Source of the DNA: Rhodosorus marinus
Lineage: Eukaryota > Rhodophyta > Stylonematophyceae > Stylonematales > Stylonemataceae
Direction of reading: 5' to 3'
DNA: 64,000 bases
Assembly: GCA_029953675.1 (NCBI GenBank)
Contig: JAMWBK010000006.1
Span: forward strand, 2,046,001-2,110,000
Part shown: piece by piece, positions 11,579 to 25,315 of the stretch
Layout: each line of letters opens with the position of its first letter
Numbering within the stretch: position 1 is the stretch's first letter
Program-made: the position numbers and the translations under genes
The notes under the pieces: model-generated
Seen by the model: the letters and a program-made list of their open reading frames with translations, nothing else
Told to the model about the DNA's origin: nothing
The model's database searches: none

Positions 11579-12444
11579 ATGTCTGCGTTTGTGGCAGCTT
11601 TGGGGTTTACGAGGAGTCGACAAACTGCCCGGTGCTATACCGCGCCTCCGTCGGAAGGTAATGTGTACTGCGCTCGATTCTCTGGCGTGCTTGTGGGAAG
11701 ATGTTCAACAATAACATACTATGTACTAGGTGGGAGAGACTATGGGAGTGGAACTCTCCCACGAGGGCCCAAGCTATCGAGCCAGAAAGATGGGGCAATC
11801 GTCAGCTCGGAAGATTCAGAGCCGCTGCTGCACGTGGTGTTTTATCGACCTCAGATTCATTGGAACACAGGCAACATAGGTCGAACTTGTATTGGCATAG
11901 GAGGAGCTCAACTGCACCTCGTAGGTAAGCTCGTCTGTCGAGATTTTGCGTTGCGAACTTGGCCTAATAGTCGATCAATACCAGGTCCGATTGCTTTCAG
12001 TTTGGATGAGAAGCAAGTCAGACGGGCAGGCCTCGACTACTGGCAGTCAGTTGACTTGCACTTGTGGGACAGTTGGGCGGATTTTGAGATGAAGGGTCCT
12101 TACAGAGAAGGCTGCAAAGCTGAGTCCTACTTTTTTACGAAGTATGGAGCCGAGAGTCTGCTCGACGTACGATTTCCAACTGACGGCAAAACAAAGATTG
12201 TACTGGTATTCGGAAATGAGACCGATGGACTGACGGAGATAGAAGACCAGCTTGAAAACAGAAACAAAGTAGCACTGCCCATGCACAATCAAGACTTGAT
12301 GAGGTAGTTTTATCACGATGTCACGTTGAACTTTCCTCAACAAGTTTCGTGACAAAGACGCTGCTTTGTTCTTGTAGGTCGTACAATCTAAGTACATCGG
12401 CATCTATTGCGCTCTGGGAAGCTTATCGTCAGCTGGCCCTGTGA
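11579..12444 (+). CDS. trmL: TrmL-like tRNA (cytidine/uridine-34-2'-O)-methyltransferase
   Basis: SPOUT-class RNA methyltransferase with a trefoil-knot SAM site. Motifs in order: VVFYRPQIHWNTGNIGRTC, then GPIAFSLDEKQVRRAGLDYW, YFFTKYG, VLVFGNETDGL, LPMHNQDLM and SYNLSTSASIALWEAYRQ. These match bacterial TrmL, which methylates the wobble base of tRNA-Leu. The roughly 70 residues before the domain, starting MSAFVAALGFTRSRQTARCY, resemble an organelle targeting peptide, so action in plastid or mitochondrion is inferred. Introns: 11658-11729, 11925-11984 and 12304-12377. The first two are multiples of three and contain no stop, so unspliced RNA also reads through; the family alignment supports splicing of at least the second (HLV joined to GPIAFSL). 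Stop TGA at 12442-12444. Confidence 0.88.
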
Positions 12445-12515
12445 GGAGTTTGGCAAAATCCGGAATCCACTTCTTTGTTAGCAATCGCACAATAAGCACT
12501 GCCGAGCGTTCCATT

Positions 12516-13108
12516 CTATAACAACAATCTAAGCAATGCGGGAGCGCCCGTGGAGTCAAGTACTCTCACTAATGTCACAACAGGGTACGAATGCTGTTTG
12601 CAGAAGAAAGTCCCGCTGAGTCGTATAAGTCGGGCACGTACCTCTGCGTCCCATATTCGTTTTTTGAGCGAAGGCACGCATGTATCCGCGGTCCGCTTGA
12701 GAATCATTGAGCGTACTGTCTGTGGTTTCTAAAATGCGGTAGACGACATGGGGCAGGTCTAGCGGATCTGGAGTAGTGCGATCGAAGGGGATCCATAGCC
12801 AACGGCTGCTCTTGAGCTGGGGCAGAAGCACCACAACCCAGACGAGAGCAAGCTGACGATAGCCTAGCTGCGCTTCCAAGATTTTTTTCACTGTAACATG
12901 CTACTGCTCGAAGACATAAATTCAGCAGTCGAACAATCCCACCTCCGGTTGAGCAAGTCTCGACCACCAGAACAAACCAGCATTCTCTTTCAAGGCCTTC
13001 CGAATAACGGTTCTCGTGAGTTGGAGGCAGAATTACACTGGCAAGTACGCTATGTTCGCGCTTCGTCCATGAAGACAATACTCTCGCGCCGCCTACAGCA
13101 CCAAGCAT
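12516..13108 (-). CDS. Hypothetical multi-exon gene, unidentified
   Basis: Several overlapping minus-strand frames look partly coding. One has LGYRQLALVWVVVLLPQLKS followed by LPHVVYRILETTDSTLND; another ends RIWDAEVRARLIRLSGTFF and DSTGAPALLRLLL with TAG at 12516-12518. An upstream exon may start at 13108 (MLGAVGGARVLSSWTKREHS). A candidate donor GTACGTGCC is present near 12645. The hydrophobic run suggests a signal anchor. I recognise no family, and exon structure is unresolved. It converges with the TrmL-like gene. Confidence 0.35.
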
Positions 13109-13889
13109 CGATCAACTAAATAAGCCAGGCATGACACACACCCATTGGAAACTCCGGTATGAGATCCGTTCAACCAATCCAATACGATCAGGATATGTGT
13201 GATTCCGTTTCTACTTAATGAGAGCTAGCATTCATGCGTGGCCAGCCTCTAGTAAAGACTGAAGAAACAAACCCTGAGAGCGCTGAGCACGTTACCAAGC
13301 CTGGCGTACAGCCTACACATATATGCACTACCCCATTAACAGAAATCCCGTACAGACTGTATTTATCCAATATAACTTGGATGAGGATGACGACCGGTGA
13401 ACGGTGGAAGATTTCTTGTATATTTAGTGGTTTTTTGTAGATTGGCACCGTCGATGAGTTTAGTTTTGATGAAAGGGATCGAGTGGATGTGAAAGAAGAT
13501 GTTTGGGAAGGTGAGCTTGGGTTATTTGGATTAAGTAAGATCGCTATTTGGAGGGTTTTGGATTAATAAAGAACTGATCTATAACGTTTTGAGGGGTTTA
13601 GAAGGAGGAGCGGGCTCTCGAGATCCGTGGTGGGCTGTCGCTTTGGGGTTCTTGGTCCTTGTGATTGGGTTTTTTCGATGAATGTATTGGTGCGATCGGG
13701 ACGTTTTCTGGTTTGGATTAGTGAGCAGTGCATGGTAGCACCAACTTGATGATTGCTTGCACTGGTCTGTGATCCTGGGATTCTTTTTGGGGTTTCATAG
13801 GGGTTCGTTTGTCAGTTTTTGTTGGAGGAGGACACGATACGTCTTGTTTTGGTCCTGGACAATAGAGGAGCCCAAGCTCACAGGACGCC
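13109..13889. other. Intergenic, upstream of the armadillo gene
   Basis: No supported coding region. The right half (13440-13880) is T/G-rich, as is common in this window just upstream of + strand genes, and probably contains the promoter and 5' untranslated region of the armadillo-repeat gene. Confidence 0.4.
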
Positions 13890-16800
13890 ATGTTACGAGG
13901 TGGCAACGGGATGAGGATTTTTCAGGCCTTGAGGTACGGTTCAGTGAGATGGAAGTATGCCGGGTTCAAGGTTGCATACCCTCGAAAGGATCTCCTTAAG
14001 CCTCTCGTTGGATCCGCCGTGATGGCTGGTATGGGAGTGGGAATGGGCACGGCATTGTGTGAAGATCCTCCCCAGCTTATGCTCTTCAGTGAAGGTGCTG
14101 AACCTCTTATGAGCGAGCGGAACAAGACGAAGATGTACTTGGACGACTTACTCACATCCATGGAGCAGGATGAGGGGCTCAAACAAGCTTCTCGATCAGA
14201 TCTCCCTGCAGAGCTGTCTGTAATGTTGAAGAGCTTGCTGGCTTCAGAAAATGTCGACTACGACATCTATATACGAATCCTCAAAGTCATATCCAGGCTC
14301 TCCGAAAAGCAAACCGCAGCTCTCAAGTTTCTGAAGACGGATGCGGTGGACTCAATCTACGAAGTTTTGAAAGACGTAGTCGGATGGCCCTGGGACTCCA
14401 GCAATTATGCGAAGAAAATGTTTAACCGTTTTTTTGTACCAGGACGCGACGATTCGAGATTGGGTATGGGTTCTACCGCTTCACGTAACTCACCTTTGAA
14501 CAAAGGAAATAATCATTGAACCAGTTTTCCGGTTCTGCACTTCACAGCGGAGAAGACACCTCAGGGAGTACTAATGTCAGAACTGTGTTCAAAGATCCTG
14601 GCCAACATGGCGAAAGTTGCTCTGGACTACCATCCGTTTGTGAAAGACAACAGAATCGTAAGTAATCTTCATCCCATTAGTGAGCCGTGCTTGTTGCTTT
14701 CCTATCCTTTCCAGCAACCCACCCTACCGGAGAAAACTCCATCCTCAACGGACCAAGTCGTTGTGACGACAGAATCTTTGCAACAGGATGATCAAGTTAA
14801 GTGAGAATGTCGAGACGAAAAGGAACATGCTTCTGATCCTTGCATGCATCGTCAGCAAAGAAGGTTTCCCAGAGGACAATGGGACCACATTGATGAACAT
14901 CCTAGAATCTATTTGTGAAGAGAATCCTGATCCCGTGTCTCAGTGGTACGAATTCCTTGCTCAGCAATCGGGCACAAAGAGGATTTTCTCATCGCCGTGA
15001 ATGCACATGTCTGAGCTTGTTGTGTTCTCCCGCATTTTCCCCTCGTGCTGTCCTTATCCCCGTGTGAAAGGTATGCCACGGGTGGCCTTCGGAACATGTG
15101 CAAAAACTCTTCAATGCATAAGAACCTGGTTGTGAAGGGTGCGATTCCTGCCCTAGTAAATGTTCTCCTGACAAGCCCAGAGCCCAAAGCACAAGCTCTT
15201 GCGGCGTCTGCAGTGGCAGATCTCGCTACATCGGCATACGCAAGAGCTGAGGTAATTCGGGTACGTGGCAAAGTTCACATGCAGAAGCAGCTAGTGGAAC
15301 GCATGTCGTATTGATGATTGCTGAGTGTATCTAACGCTCGAACTTCTACCGTTTAGATGAGAATGGTGGATTCATTGACGTTTGAAGCTCTGGGAAGGGT
15401 ACTCAAATCGTCGAACCAGGGAGTTTTGAGGTCCGCCTCGAAAGCCATAGATGCAATTTTGTCTGGAGTTCCACTCGATGACAGAGCAAGGCAGCCAATT
15501 GCAGATCAATTCAAGAAAGTTGACGTACCGAGGCAGATCACGAGGCTCTCTTTGGGGAGGTTGCCTCCCGTAGTCAGCGCCGCCACTTCGTGTCTCTACA
15601 CTCTCGCAGGTGAGCCCCGGTAACTCGCACAAAGGGTTGTCTCCAGTTCTTCCGGAGATATCGTCCTTATCCTTCACCTTTTGACTCGGTATGTTCACAA
15701 ACGACAGCGATCGACGGCCTATCAGAACCCGCGCTGGAGGCCGGAGCAGCGAGAGTTATCATCGGAGCGTGTAACTCATTCGATCCAGGTAAATTCAAGC
15801 GGAAGTGACTCTCCAGTCGAGTCCTTCATCTCCGAGATCTTAGAGCTTTTTGGTGTATCCGTATGCGCTGACCACAGGAATGGCGAGTAGAGCACTAGAC
15901 GCTCTCGCACAGATGTCTGAGTCTTCAGAGAGAGCAGACTACCTTGTCCAAGCGGGAGTTTTGAGAGTGGTTCTTGCGATTCGATCCACGAATCCCGTTA
16001 TCACTTATCCACTAACACTCTTACTAGCAAATCTAACAAGAAAGGAAGAGCTCCGAGCGGAGGTTGCTCACGAAGGTGGACTGGTGCTCCTTAACGCTGT
16101 GAGTACTCCATTTTCCAAAATGCTTCCAGATTTGAAGAGGACACTCATGGTTTTCAGATGGGTCCACATTTCTGTAAATCGATTTCTGTCAATCACGGCT
16201 CAGATGTTAACCAGCGGCAACATCGACGAAGGTACCAAAAAGGAAGCTTTGAGGGTGCTGCACAATCTTTCCGTTAGTGGCCTATCTCGGTGAGTTGCTG
16301 GTTCTCTGCTCTCCTACTCGCACCGGTGTCAAATGGAAGACGACCAAGCAGTGAGGTGCTAACTTTGAAACCTGCCATCCTCTTGAACAGTGTTATGGTA
16401 GTCCAGTATGGTTCCTTATTGCCGTTGATCGAGAATGTGAAGAATGAAAATCCGGAGTTGAAGCTTCTGGCAGTGAAAACCTTGAGCAATCTCATGGAAG
16501 GTCTAGAGTCAAGCATGAAAGCATTCGAAGCCGGTGGTTTAGGTACGAAAGGCGGCCGGTGCTTAAGCGTGGTCTACCTTTAGTGCTTACGGAACTTTTC
16601 TGAGACGTTATCTCTTTGCTCGGGACCCGTTATTGGTTTTGCAAACAGCGCCTCTGATAGCCTGTGGGAAGGACGACGGAGAGCTAGGCTGTCGAGCGGT
16701 CTTGTGCGTTGGAGAGTTCACAAACTTGCAGGAGCTGCACTCGGAGATTGTGAGACAGGGAGGTGTGGAGTTGTTTGCTGAGGTGATAAGAGCTGGAAGA

Positions 16801-17167
16801 AGCTCAGAAGCGGTTGTATATGCAGTGCTTGGGCTTTGTAACTTGGCCGCTTCGGAGGTTGCCAGAGAACGTATTCGAGAGGCTGGAGCTATAGGCCTCC
16901 TGAACTCTGTGGCTCAGTAAGTTAACCACCTCATTTCCCACCGATTAATTCTTGGACTGGGACTGTCCGCCCACCTTCCGGCGAATGCGGAGATAGGAAA
17001 ACCTGCATCATCTGGACTAAATCGTAGACGCATCCCTTTGTTGTTGCAGTACTATGTTGTATTCTGGCGAGATTTCCGCAGTTGCTGAAGCCGGACTTGC
17101 CAACCTGCAGAAAGGAGAGAAGACGATGATTCAGGTCCTTCCCGCTTCTCCAAGCAAACCGCTTTAG
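13890..17167 (+). CDS. Armadillo-repeat protein with probable mitochondrial presequence
   Basis: A many-exon gene. The first exon encodes a basic N-terminus (MLRGGNGMRIFQALRYGSVR) followed by a Gly/Ala-rich hydrophobic run, VMAGMGVGMGTALCEDPP, which looks like a mitochondrial presequence plus membrane segment. Downstream exons carry repeated armadillo-type helices: ALAASAVADLATSAYARAEV, MASRALDALAQMSESSERA, PLTLLLANLTRKEELRAEVA, LKLLAVKTLSNLMEGLESS and VVYAVLGLCNLAASEVARER. The last exon follows an intron after LLNSVAQ and ends PASPSKPL with TAG at 17165-17167. Such proteins are scaffolds; no specific partner can be deduced. Internal exon borders were not all resolved, and a few introns (for example 14656-14780 and 16545-16650) are estimated. 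Confidence 0.8.
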
Positions 17168-17204
17168 GAATAAGCACGCCTAGGTTGGTAAGAAGTGTTT
17201 TCAG

Positions 17205-17660
17205 ATGTTAGATGGCTCTAGTTTTGCTACGCGTATTGGTCGAGAATTCATTACGGGCAAGACTTCGCGAAAGACGCACAGTCGGAGAAGAACGGAAAAG
17301 TTACGAGCTGAGATTATACGGGTCCCCGACCTCAAGTGCAAGGACGAACTTGATAGGCATCCACGGGTTCAATCTCTTCTTCCGCTTGGCAGCCGAAGCT
17401 TGTCGCTAGGGAGGTTGGGAGATGAACTACATTTGGACATCACAGCGAAGTCAAGCCTTTGGGATTTCATGATATTGTCGGCAGTGTGTACTTGTAGCAG
17501 CGGAATTCGGAAAAAGCAAGGATCAGGAGTAAATATCATTCGCACATCCCCTGATATCTGTGCTCAACGTCCCAACCCGTCCACAAACCGAGGAAGAAGA
17601 GTCGGTATTGTAAGAGCGCAGATCCAGAAACTACTGTCCCACCAAACTACCTTCTCGTAG
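17205..17660 (+). CDS. Hypothetical protein
   Basis: An uninterrupted 151-codon frame starting 37 bases after the armadillo-gene stop. It is basic at the start (TGKTSRKTHSRRRTEKL) and has no recognised domain. An overlapping frame from 17212 (MALVLLRVLVENSLRARLRE, later LIGIHGFNLFFRLAAEACR) looks equally protein-like, so the true frame or splice pattern is uncertain. It could also be part of the armadillo gene's 3' untranslated region. Confidence 0.25.
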   Translation: MLDGSSFATRIGREFITGKTSRKTHSRRRTEKLRAEIIRVPDLKCKDELDRHPRVQSLLPLGSRSLSLGRLGDELHLDITAKSSLWDFMILSAVCTCSSGIRKKQGSGVNIIRTSPDICAQRPNPSTNRGRRVGIVRAQIQKLLSHQTTFS

Positions 17661-17727
17661 TCTCTATCCGCCTCACTGGTTCTAAACTAGAGCCGGTCGC
17701 CTCTCACCAGACCTAGATTTAGTATTT

Positions 17728-18160
17728 TCACGCACAGTTCAAGGCCCGCTTGGCAAGAAGGGCTTCTTCCTCGTCACCACACTGTTGCCACACAACTGGG
17801 TCAAACGCTTTCGGCCTGTATACTATGCCGTTGAGTTCAGTTACTTCGTATTTCAATGCAAGGCTGGAGTCAATATCGATGTCCTACATACCAGAGCAGG
17901 AGACTGAGAGTAAGAGTCAGCGCTGTCCCGAACAAGTAATTTGCCAACAACTTGCAAGTGTCATCGTCACGCGCTGCCGTTTGTACACTCGTGTCGTCCG
18001 GCCACGCCACAAACAACTTCTTTATGAGAAGTGAGTTTGGCCAAGGTGGTCATCAAGCTCGGGGGTTTGGACTCTGATGATCCTTTTCATTTTCTAGTGG
18101 TAGTGGTCAACCTCGTCATTTAAGCTCGCGGCGTTGCGGAGAGTGAAGAGCCTCGCTGAT
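17728..18160 (-). CDS. Unidentified short gene; last exon well supported
   Basis: A minus-strand exon at 17728-17883 follows an acceptor (GTATGTAG) and encodes YEVTELNGIVYRPKAFDP, then VVWQQCGDEEEALLAKRALN, ending TGA. Codon choice and amino-acid mix look coding. The preceding exon probably lies at 17900-18030, with either KLFVAWPDDTSVQTAARDDD and a hydrophobic run, or another frame. The start exon near 18100-18160 (ARLFTLRNAASLNDEVDHYH) is a guess. I recognise no family. It lies between two + strand genes. Confidence 0.35.
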
Positions 18161-18198
18161 GTTTTCTCGTGTATGTAAACTGGGCTAGGGGGGAAAAG

Positions 18199-19072
18199 AT
18201 GGAATTAAACTTAGGAGAGGAACAAGGAACTGGAAACGTTCGTTCCGACGAAGGAGGAGTGAGACACTCAAACCAGTTCTTGGAGACTTACTATCAGCAG
18301 CTACAAGATCGACCAGCGAGGAAGACATGGTAATAGGATTTTTGGGAATTGGTCGGTCTCGCGGAGTTTGGTATTGAGTTGCTGACCATCTCGTCGCTTG
18401 TTTTTATTTCGTTTGGTGTTTCTTGTTGATGGTCGCAGGGAGGATTTCAAGAAGGACAAACAGAGCAACTTGGAAAAATCAGCGGGAGGATCCGATATGG
18501 CAAGGTAAGCTCAGTGTATCACTAGTAGTATGGGAAGGTTGGATATGAGCATGGTGCATGTGTTGCCCTCTTTTGGGACGCCCAAGTTGTGTACGTGCGC
18601 CCAAACAGATATCCGGTTGACCATAGTCTTGCTTCGCAGAGCCGGACAACCTGCGGGAGACAACGTCAGCCTACTTTGACTAGAAACTCCCGAGAGGTGT
18701 TCAGGTCTTCACAAGAAACTACGGCGTCATCTCGGCCACAGACCGCCTGTTGTGTCTTCAACAGCCTAGCCGTTTCGTCTTCATTGAGAGACAGAGGTAG
18801 TCCGGAGAGATGGAGTTTCTAATATGTGGGTTTCTGCGTTTAGGTACAGGAGAGAACTAGATAAAGATAGAGAAGCGTTCCTCGCAAAGAAGCTGAAGGA
18901 GGGTAAAGAATCCAAAAAGTCGAAGAAGGAAAAGAAGGAAAAGAAGGAGAAGCGCGAGAAGAAGGAGAAGAAGTCTAAGAAAGAGAAGAGGGAGAAGAGG
19001 GGAAAAAGAGCTCGATCCATCTCACCGCCTGCGAGAGAAAAGAGGCGACGAAGAGCGGACGATTCCGACTGA
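18199..19072 (+). CDS. Lys-rich small nuclear-type protein
   Basis: Three exons join in phase: MELNLGEEQGTGNVRSDEGG and QFLETYYQQLQDRPARKTW; intron; EDFKKDKQSNLEKSAGGSDM; intron; YRRELDKDREAFLAKKLKEG, then about 45 residues of nearly pure Lys/Glu/Arg repeats, and ARSISPPAREKRRRRADDSD at the end. Splice signals are GTAATA...TCGCAG and GTAAGC...TTTAG. The RSxSPP motif and basic low-complexity tail are typical of nuclear RNA-processing or chromatin proteins, with probable nuclear localisation. No catalytic domain is present, and the family is not recognised with certainty. About 140 residues, apparently complete. Confidence 0.72.
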
Positions 19073-19362
19073 TTCTCGCAACTACTCAAAAACACTGGAA
19101 GAAAAATCCTTGACTTGCTTCTATACGAGTTGTTTTAAGCACTTGGTTTCCGCAGTTGGGATGATAAGCACAGGATGTTCATACCGATGTGACATATGAA
19201 ATGGTTTAATGACCCTCAATTATTTTTCGTACCAAGGCACTCGTCCCTAACACTTACAAAAGTTACGATCGCCCGGATGGAGCCAGCTTGAAATCCCCAT
19301 ATCTGAAGATTGTGCCTGGAGAGAATCAAACTCTGTGCGCCTCCGGTTCCTCTTTGTTTATT

Positions 19363-22292
<2,930 letters not shown>

Positions 22293-22579
22293 GTATGTCG
22301 ACCGGACGAGACTGGGACGAATTTATAACCGAAAAACAGAACTCCACGCTACGGCTTGAACAGTTCAAGAAATGTCTAAGGGGTAAGTTCGCATCAAAGT
22401 GAAGGAAAAAAATTAACTTGATAGCTTCAAAAGCACTTTTCCCTTTCAGTATCCAATATCACCCCCTCCCAAACATTTCCTTCTATCTATTAAAAAGATA
22501 AGTCATGATACAAATGCCTAAAATTTTGCAGCCGAGAATCAGCGATTGAAGGTTTTCATGAGTTATATTTTTATTAAGG
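22293..22579 (+). CDS. Possible 5' exons of an unidentified gene, interrupted downstream
   Basis: An ATG at 22293 opens MSTGRDWDEFITEKQNSTLR and continues EQFKKCLR to a GTAAG donor near 22382. An acceptor TTTTGCAG near 22533 gives AENQRLKVFMSYIFIK in phase, followed by another GT (GTATATACAG). The hAT-like element is inserted just after this second donor, so it would sit in an intron. No family recognised and downstream exons are not clear, so this may be a decayed gene. Confidence 0.3.
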
Positions 22580-22584
22580 TATAT

Positions 22585-23937
22585 ACAGTAAGCAGGGTTG
22601 TCATTAGCCGTCAGATAACGTTTATCGGACGGTCTGATAGTTTCTTTGACGTCAATAGATTATTGAACAAAAGTATAAAAAGAGGTGGATCCCTTGAAAT
22701 GCTTCGAAAAAAACAGGTCCGATCTATCGTCCGATATTCAATCAACATTAGTCCAATAATCAATCATCTTCGCTCCAGATATTGAATTATGATTACTTCT
22801 TGGCATGACAAAGTCTCTCACTCGGATATCATGAATCATGATTACTTTTCGGATGAGTAGATATGCCAATATCATGTAATAAATTGTGATTGTGCGAGAA
22901 CCTCCGCGAAGAGTTGTAACAGATTACTTCTGGGCTAGACAGGCTGGCAAGCATTGGTTGCAGTTAGGCGGGAAGGACTTCGGAGTAGGGGAAGCGCATT
23001 GCGAAGGGAGTTTTCTCGTGTCCTGTGGTAGCGTGAGTGCTTTGGGGATCGATCATATGGTTGGTCGCCTTTCAGTGTCTTCTTGGGTTAACCCAGTGGC
23101 GGAGTTCAAGCGCCCTTATTCTCAAGCCGAGTTCTTTGTGCCGTTTGTATTCCCTAGTCCCCGGGGGAGTTACCCTCTGAGCAAGCCGACTGGACTGGTT
23201 CTTCGAGTCACATGACCAGTAGCTTCAGTAGCTTGGTAACCATGAGTTTCTTCAAGAGATGTGTACCTAAGAATGAAGGTGGGGTGGTATTCTTGTGCCC
23301 GCAATGCCGTTGTTTGTGACATCAAGCCCAGAGTCTGGATGATCCCCCGAAATCCTGCGTATGCGAGGAGCAACAAGTACACTTAAGATCACAGCTATTG
23401 AATGTTATCCGGAGCGGTTGTTTGTGACATTAAAATGTAGGGTTCTTTCGGTATGAGCATTCTTATATAAGGCTTGAGGCTTGCTTTACTAGGAACATAG
23501 TACTGCTAGTCAATAGATGTGCCCATAGTTCTCAGAATGATCTTGAACGTACTTCTAAACATATCTCTCATGCTCGTGGAGGTGTAAATAATATTCAAGA
23601 ACCGAAGCCCGTCCTGTCTAAGCTTCATTCAGCACGCCTACTTCGCCGAGCGAAAGTCCCAAAGCCCAACAGAGAGCGACCATGCATTGAAAAAGAGGTA
23701 TTGAAAAATATCGGACGCAATCGGTCGTTATCGGACTATTATCGGACAAAGCCCAATTTACATTTTTGTATTCAGGTATGATTATATCATATCGGACGGA
23801 GATTAACAGATTATATGCTTTATTATTACAAAATACAGGTACGATAAACTCATATCGGACCGTCGGATATTTATCGGACGCAATCGGACGCAATCGGACC
23901 TTTTTTTATCGGACGGGGATGACAACCCTACAGTAAT
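22585..23937. mobile_element. hAT-like non-autonomous transposon with target-site duplication
   Basis: The element runs 22593-23929 (1337 bases). Its left end is CAGGGTTGTCAT, and its right end is ATGACAACCCT, an 11-base terminal inverted repeat of YAGGG type. The flanks are ACAGTAAG (22585-22592) and ACAGTAAT (23930-23937), an 8-base duplication with one mismatch, the length made by hAT transposases. ATCGGAC repeats fill the ends: direct at 22624 and inverted at 22717 and 22729 on the left, and eight or nine copies between about 23705 and 23915 on the right. These resemble subterminal transposase-binding repeats. The interior has no frame resembling a transposase (longest about 109 residues at 22886-23215), so it must depend on a transposase elsewhere. 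Confidence 0.8.
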
Positions 23938-25315
23938 ATTTCGAAGAAAAATTGTTCACTTGCGTTTGATGATTGAGTCGTGAAATTAATTTTAAATGTC
24001 TTCGGCGAGGTTTTGCTATGTTGGATAGCGATAAATTGACTGGTGCTCGTTGGGCTCTTTCAATGAAAACTGACTAATGTTGACAACCTCACAGATCGAG
24101 GGGGATGCAATCGTTCACGCCCGCATCTGATTTGCTTCCCCGAAAAAGCCATTCATTACTGATGGTCGCGTCGGAAAACTCATGCGCATTGACATCGCAA
24201 CGCACAAGTTGTCTGAACACGATGGTGATCCACGGAAGTGCAACGTCGGAATGATCTCGAAAACTAGTCTGCAAGTCAGTGACAGGATCGCTGGGAGTCC
24301 CTAGCGGAAGACGATTGCTGCGGTTGTACGAGCTCCTCGGCATATTAGATAGATCTGCGAGCGATCAAATGGATTAGGTTTGTACATCCAAATGCTGACT
24401 GGCACCGGTCTCAGTGCAGCATCTTCTGGATTTTTGAGGCGTTTGATCAAGTCTTCAAGGCAAGAAGACGTGCCTTCTCTAAATTATTTTGCAGATCAGA
24501 CAAAGTCATCACGCAAACGGACACTTATGGCAAAACTGTCCATAGCTTTTTGGTTGAGCAGTGGAGATGGTTCACTGGAAAATGAGTGTTGAGGATTTTC
24601 TCCGCAGAATGTCTGCTGGCGCGCAGTCCTTGGGAGAAATTCTCTTTGTTGACGCGGTCAACGAATCCGGCTTGCTCGCCGTCATCGTTTCTACATCACC
24701 GCCTTCACAACCCGGGCACCCAGCGCCCTTGGAATTCGTTGCGAAGCGATCCCATACATGCCAAATCGGTTCCGATCTACAGGGCCTGGCGCTGACCTTT
24801 TCCTGAGACACGATCACAGACACAGAGTCACAAGAACAAGTACGGACTTTTCCCCTCAGCGTCTCATCTTGTTGAGGTCATATCATCAAGATGCCGTCAA
24901 TGAATCAAAAACGATCTCTTGAGAATGTTTGCCCTGAGAATATAATCTCCACGCAAGCAATCGTTCCAGGCTTCAGCCCACTCTAACAGCTTTGCAACTA
25001 GTGATTTTTGTTCCCTGATGAGCACCAGATGAGGGTTGGCAGTATTGATAACGGTCAAGGGTCCTAAAACGGAAGGGTTGGAAAGTCGATCAGAGGGTAG
25101 TTGATTTTCCCGTCGTGTTTTTTGGGATTCGCGGAGACCGATGCCAGGCTTCAGCAGCTCGGGAGCGCATGGTAAGTATCGATCTTTGGTTCCTTTTGAG
25201 CATCACCTGAGAATTTTTGCAGTATTGTCAAAGATTGAGAGGAACGAAAGCGTTGGTGATTCTCTAGAAGCTAATCGGGCACGCCGCGTGTTTTCGAGAG
25301 ATCTAGTTCTCAAGG
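23938..25315 (+). pseudogene. Fragmentary coding-like sequence, unidentified
   Basis: Between 24095 and 24806 several + strand stretches look coding but do not join in one frame. They are FITDGRVGKLMRIDIATHKL (about 24147-24207), SDKVITQTDTYGKTVHSFLV then EQWRWFTGK (about 24495-24580), and MSVEDFLRRMSAGAQSLGEI with VDAVNESGLLAVIVSTSPP (24585-24806). A stop falls exactly where the second meets the third (AAAATGAG), so a one-base shift would join them. Either introns are missed or this is a decayed gene. The rest, 24807-25315, is probably the promoter and 5' region of the aspartoacylase-like gene, including a possible upstream exon at 25141 with a GTAAGT donor. Confidence 0.25.

Noticed and set aside
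22886-23215. 109-codon frame inside the transposon as a transposase
   Set aside because: Far too short, with none of the hAT catalytic or dimerisation motifs.
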